From contig JAFZQT010000005.1 of NCBI GenBank assembly GCA_017620235.1, positions 1 through 50,706 on the forward strand: DNA of 50,706 nucleotides. Reading direction: 5' to 3'. Below are positions 50,202 to 50,706 of the stretch, in pieces (position 1 is the stretch's first letter; every line of letters starts with the position of its first letter). The notes beneath the pieces were generated by a model. That model made no database searches. It was not told where the DNA came from and saw only the letters and a program-made list of their open reading frames with translations. Position numbers and translations under genes: made by a program. The stretch is from Butyrivibrio sp. Its GTDB lineage: Bacteria > Bacillota > Clostridia > Lachnospirales > Lachnospiraceae.

Positions 50202-50370
50202 GCTGTGTTCATAGGTGAAGCTATGCCTATTTCACGGTAAAACAAATAATCACGTACATTTAATTCTCTTTCCGGTGTCGGCAATGCCGATCAGAAGGGA
50301 GCTCTGTATATCAGAAGACGCGCTGATATATTTTTTTGAGCCAAGAATGTGCGGAAGATTCTAACCAAAT
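50202..50370 (+). promoter_or_regulatory. rpsB leader with an internal terminator-like hairpin
   Basis: The leader holds TCGGC/GCCGA (around 50277-50290) and, just before the ribosome binding site, TATATCAG (50307-50314) paired with CTGATATA (50323-50330) followed by seven T residues (50331-50337). That is an intrinsic terminator upstream of the coding region. GATCAG at 50289-50294 could compete for the same CTGAT arm. This suggests transcription attenuation of rpsB(-tsf), perhaps by free S2 (inference). Confidence 0.45.
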
Positions 50371-50382
50371 GGAGGTAATATC

Positions 50383-50706
50383 ATGAGCGTTGTATCAATG
50401 AAACAGTTACTTGAAGCAGGTGTTCACTTTGGACATCAGACAAGAAGATGGAACCCTAAAATGGCTCCTTACATCTTCACAGAGAGAAACGGAATCCACA
50501 TCATCGACCTTCAGAAGTCAGTTATCAAGGTTGACGAGGCTTACAAGGCAGTATTTGAGATTGCACAGCAGGGTGGAACAATCCTTTTCGTAGGAACAAA
50601 GAAGCAGGCACAGGACGCTGTTAAGTCAGAGGCTGAGCGTTGCGGAATGTACTACATCAACGAGAGATGGCTCGGTGGAATGCTTACAAACTTCAAGACA
50701 ATCCAG
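50383..50706 (+). CDS. rpsB: Ribosomal protein S2 (5' part)
   Basis: The window contains the first 108 residues of small-subunit protein S2 and ends inside the gene. [20 protein letters not shown] (residues 6-25), [17 protein letters not shown] and [15 protein letters not shown] are diagnostic. The ATG at 50383 follows TGGAGGT. The position just after the fla/che cluster and swrB is the same in Bacillus subtilis; tsf is expected next. Confidence 0.97.
   Translation, partial: MSVVSMKQLLEAGVHFGHQTRRWNPKMAPYIFTERNGIHIIDLQKSVIKVDEAYKAVFEIAQQGGTILFVGTKKQAQDAVKSEAERCGMYYINERWLGGMLTNFKTIQ

Noticed and set aside
1..50706. CRISPR arrays, tRNA or rRNA genes, insertion-sequence ends
   Set aside because: No regularly spaced repeats, cloverleaf sequences, rRNA segments or transposase genes were seen anywhere in the window.

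Overview
The window reads as a chromosomal segment of a motile, Gram-positive, strictly anaerobic Clostridia, most probably a Lachnospiraceae (Butyrivibrio / Roseburia / Lachnospira type). The evidence is the order topA - codY - flgB, the single giant fla/che cluster ending in fliA and rpsB as in Bacillus/Clostridia, the Firmicutes-type proteins CodY, HemZ, FliY, CheC, CheD and a SwrB-like protein, strong AGGAGG ribosome binding sites, and moderate, rather AT-rich base composition. Species assignment is inference only.

Layout. (1) 1-10404: housekeeping block, all on + strand: apt, the bifunctional (p)ppGpp enzyme gene, an MBL hydrolase, hemZ, an orphan hypB, a membrane diguanylate cyclase, topA and codY. 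Most transcription units are separated by hairpin-T-tract terminators. (2) 10405-24644: first flagellar transcript, flgB-flgC-fliE-fliF-fliG-fliH-fliI-fliJ-(MotE-like)-fliK-flgD-(TIGR02530-like)-flgE. It encodes the proximal rod, MS ring, rotor, export ATPase and hook. A textbook sigma-28 promoter sits inside it, in front of fliK. It ends in two tandem terminators. (3) 24642-26513: a two-gene accessory module that interrupts the cluster. It holds a minus-strand, catalytic-domain-only tyrosine recombinase (FimB/FimE size) and a divergent plus-strand ribbon-helix-helix plus coiled-coil protein. Between them lies a control region packed with palindromes and two near-consensus promoters. (4) 26514-46372: second flagellar/chemotaxis transcript, flbD(swrD)-motA-motB-fliL-fliM-fliY-fliO-fliP-fliQ-fliR-flhB-flhA-flhF-flhG-(PilZ)-cheB-cheA-cheW-cheC-cheD-(2-TM protein)-fliA. 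(5) 46373-50101: fapA-like DUF342 protein, an unknown soluble protein, a SwrB/DUF6115-like membrane protein and a membrane-anchored protein with an MltG-like C-terminal domain. (6) 50102-50706: rpsB leader and the 5' part of rpsB (S2).

How the genes work together. The two flagellar blocks encode the MS-ring, rotor/switch, export gate, export ATPase complex, hook with its length control, stator, signalling kinase complex and the sigma factor for late genes. FliA made at the end of the cluster can feed back on the sigma-28 promoter before fliK. The diguanylate cyclase (upstream) and the PilZ protein (inside the cluster) form a plausible c-di-GMP brake. CheY, CheR, MCPs, flagellin, FliD/FliS, FlgK/FlgL/FlgM, FlgF/FlgG are not in the window.

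Most unusual points: the recombinase/RHH-coil module splitting the motility cluster; a 1019-residue hook protein with a large AT-rich, internally repetitive centre; a FlgD with two extra C-terminal helical repeats; a structured RNA-like spacer before flgE; a terminator-bearing rpsB leader; and absence of cheY from its usual place beside fliY.
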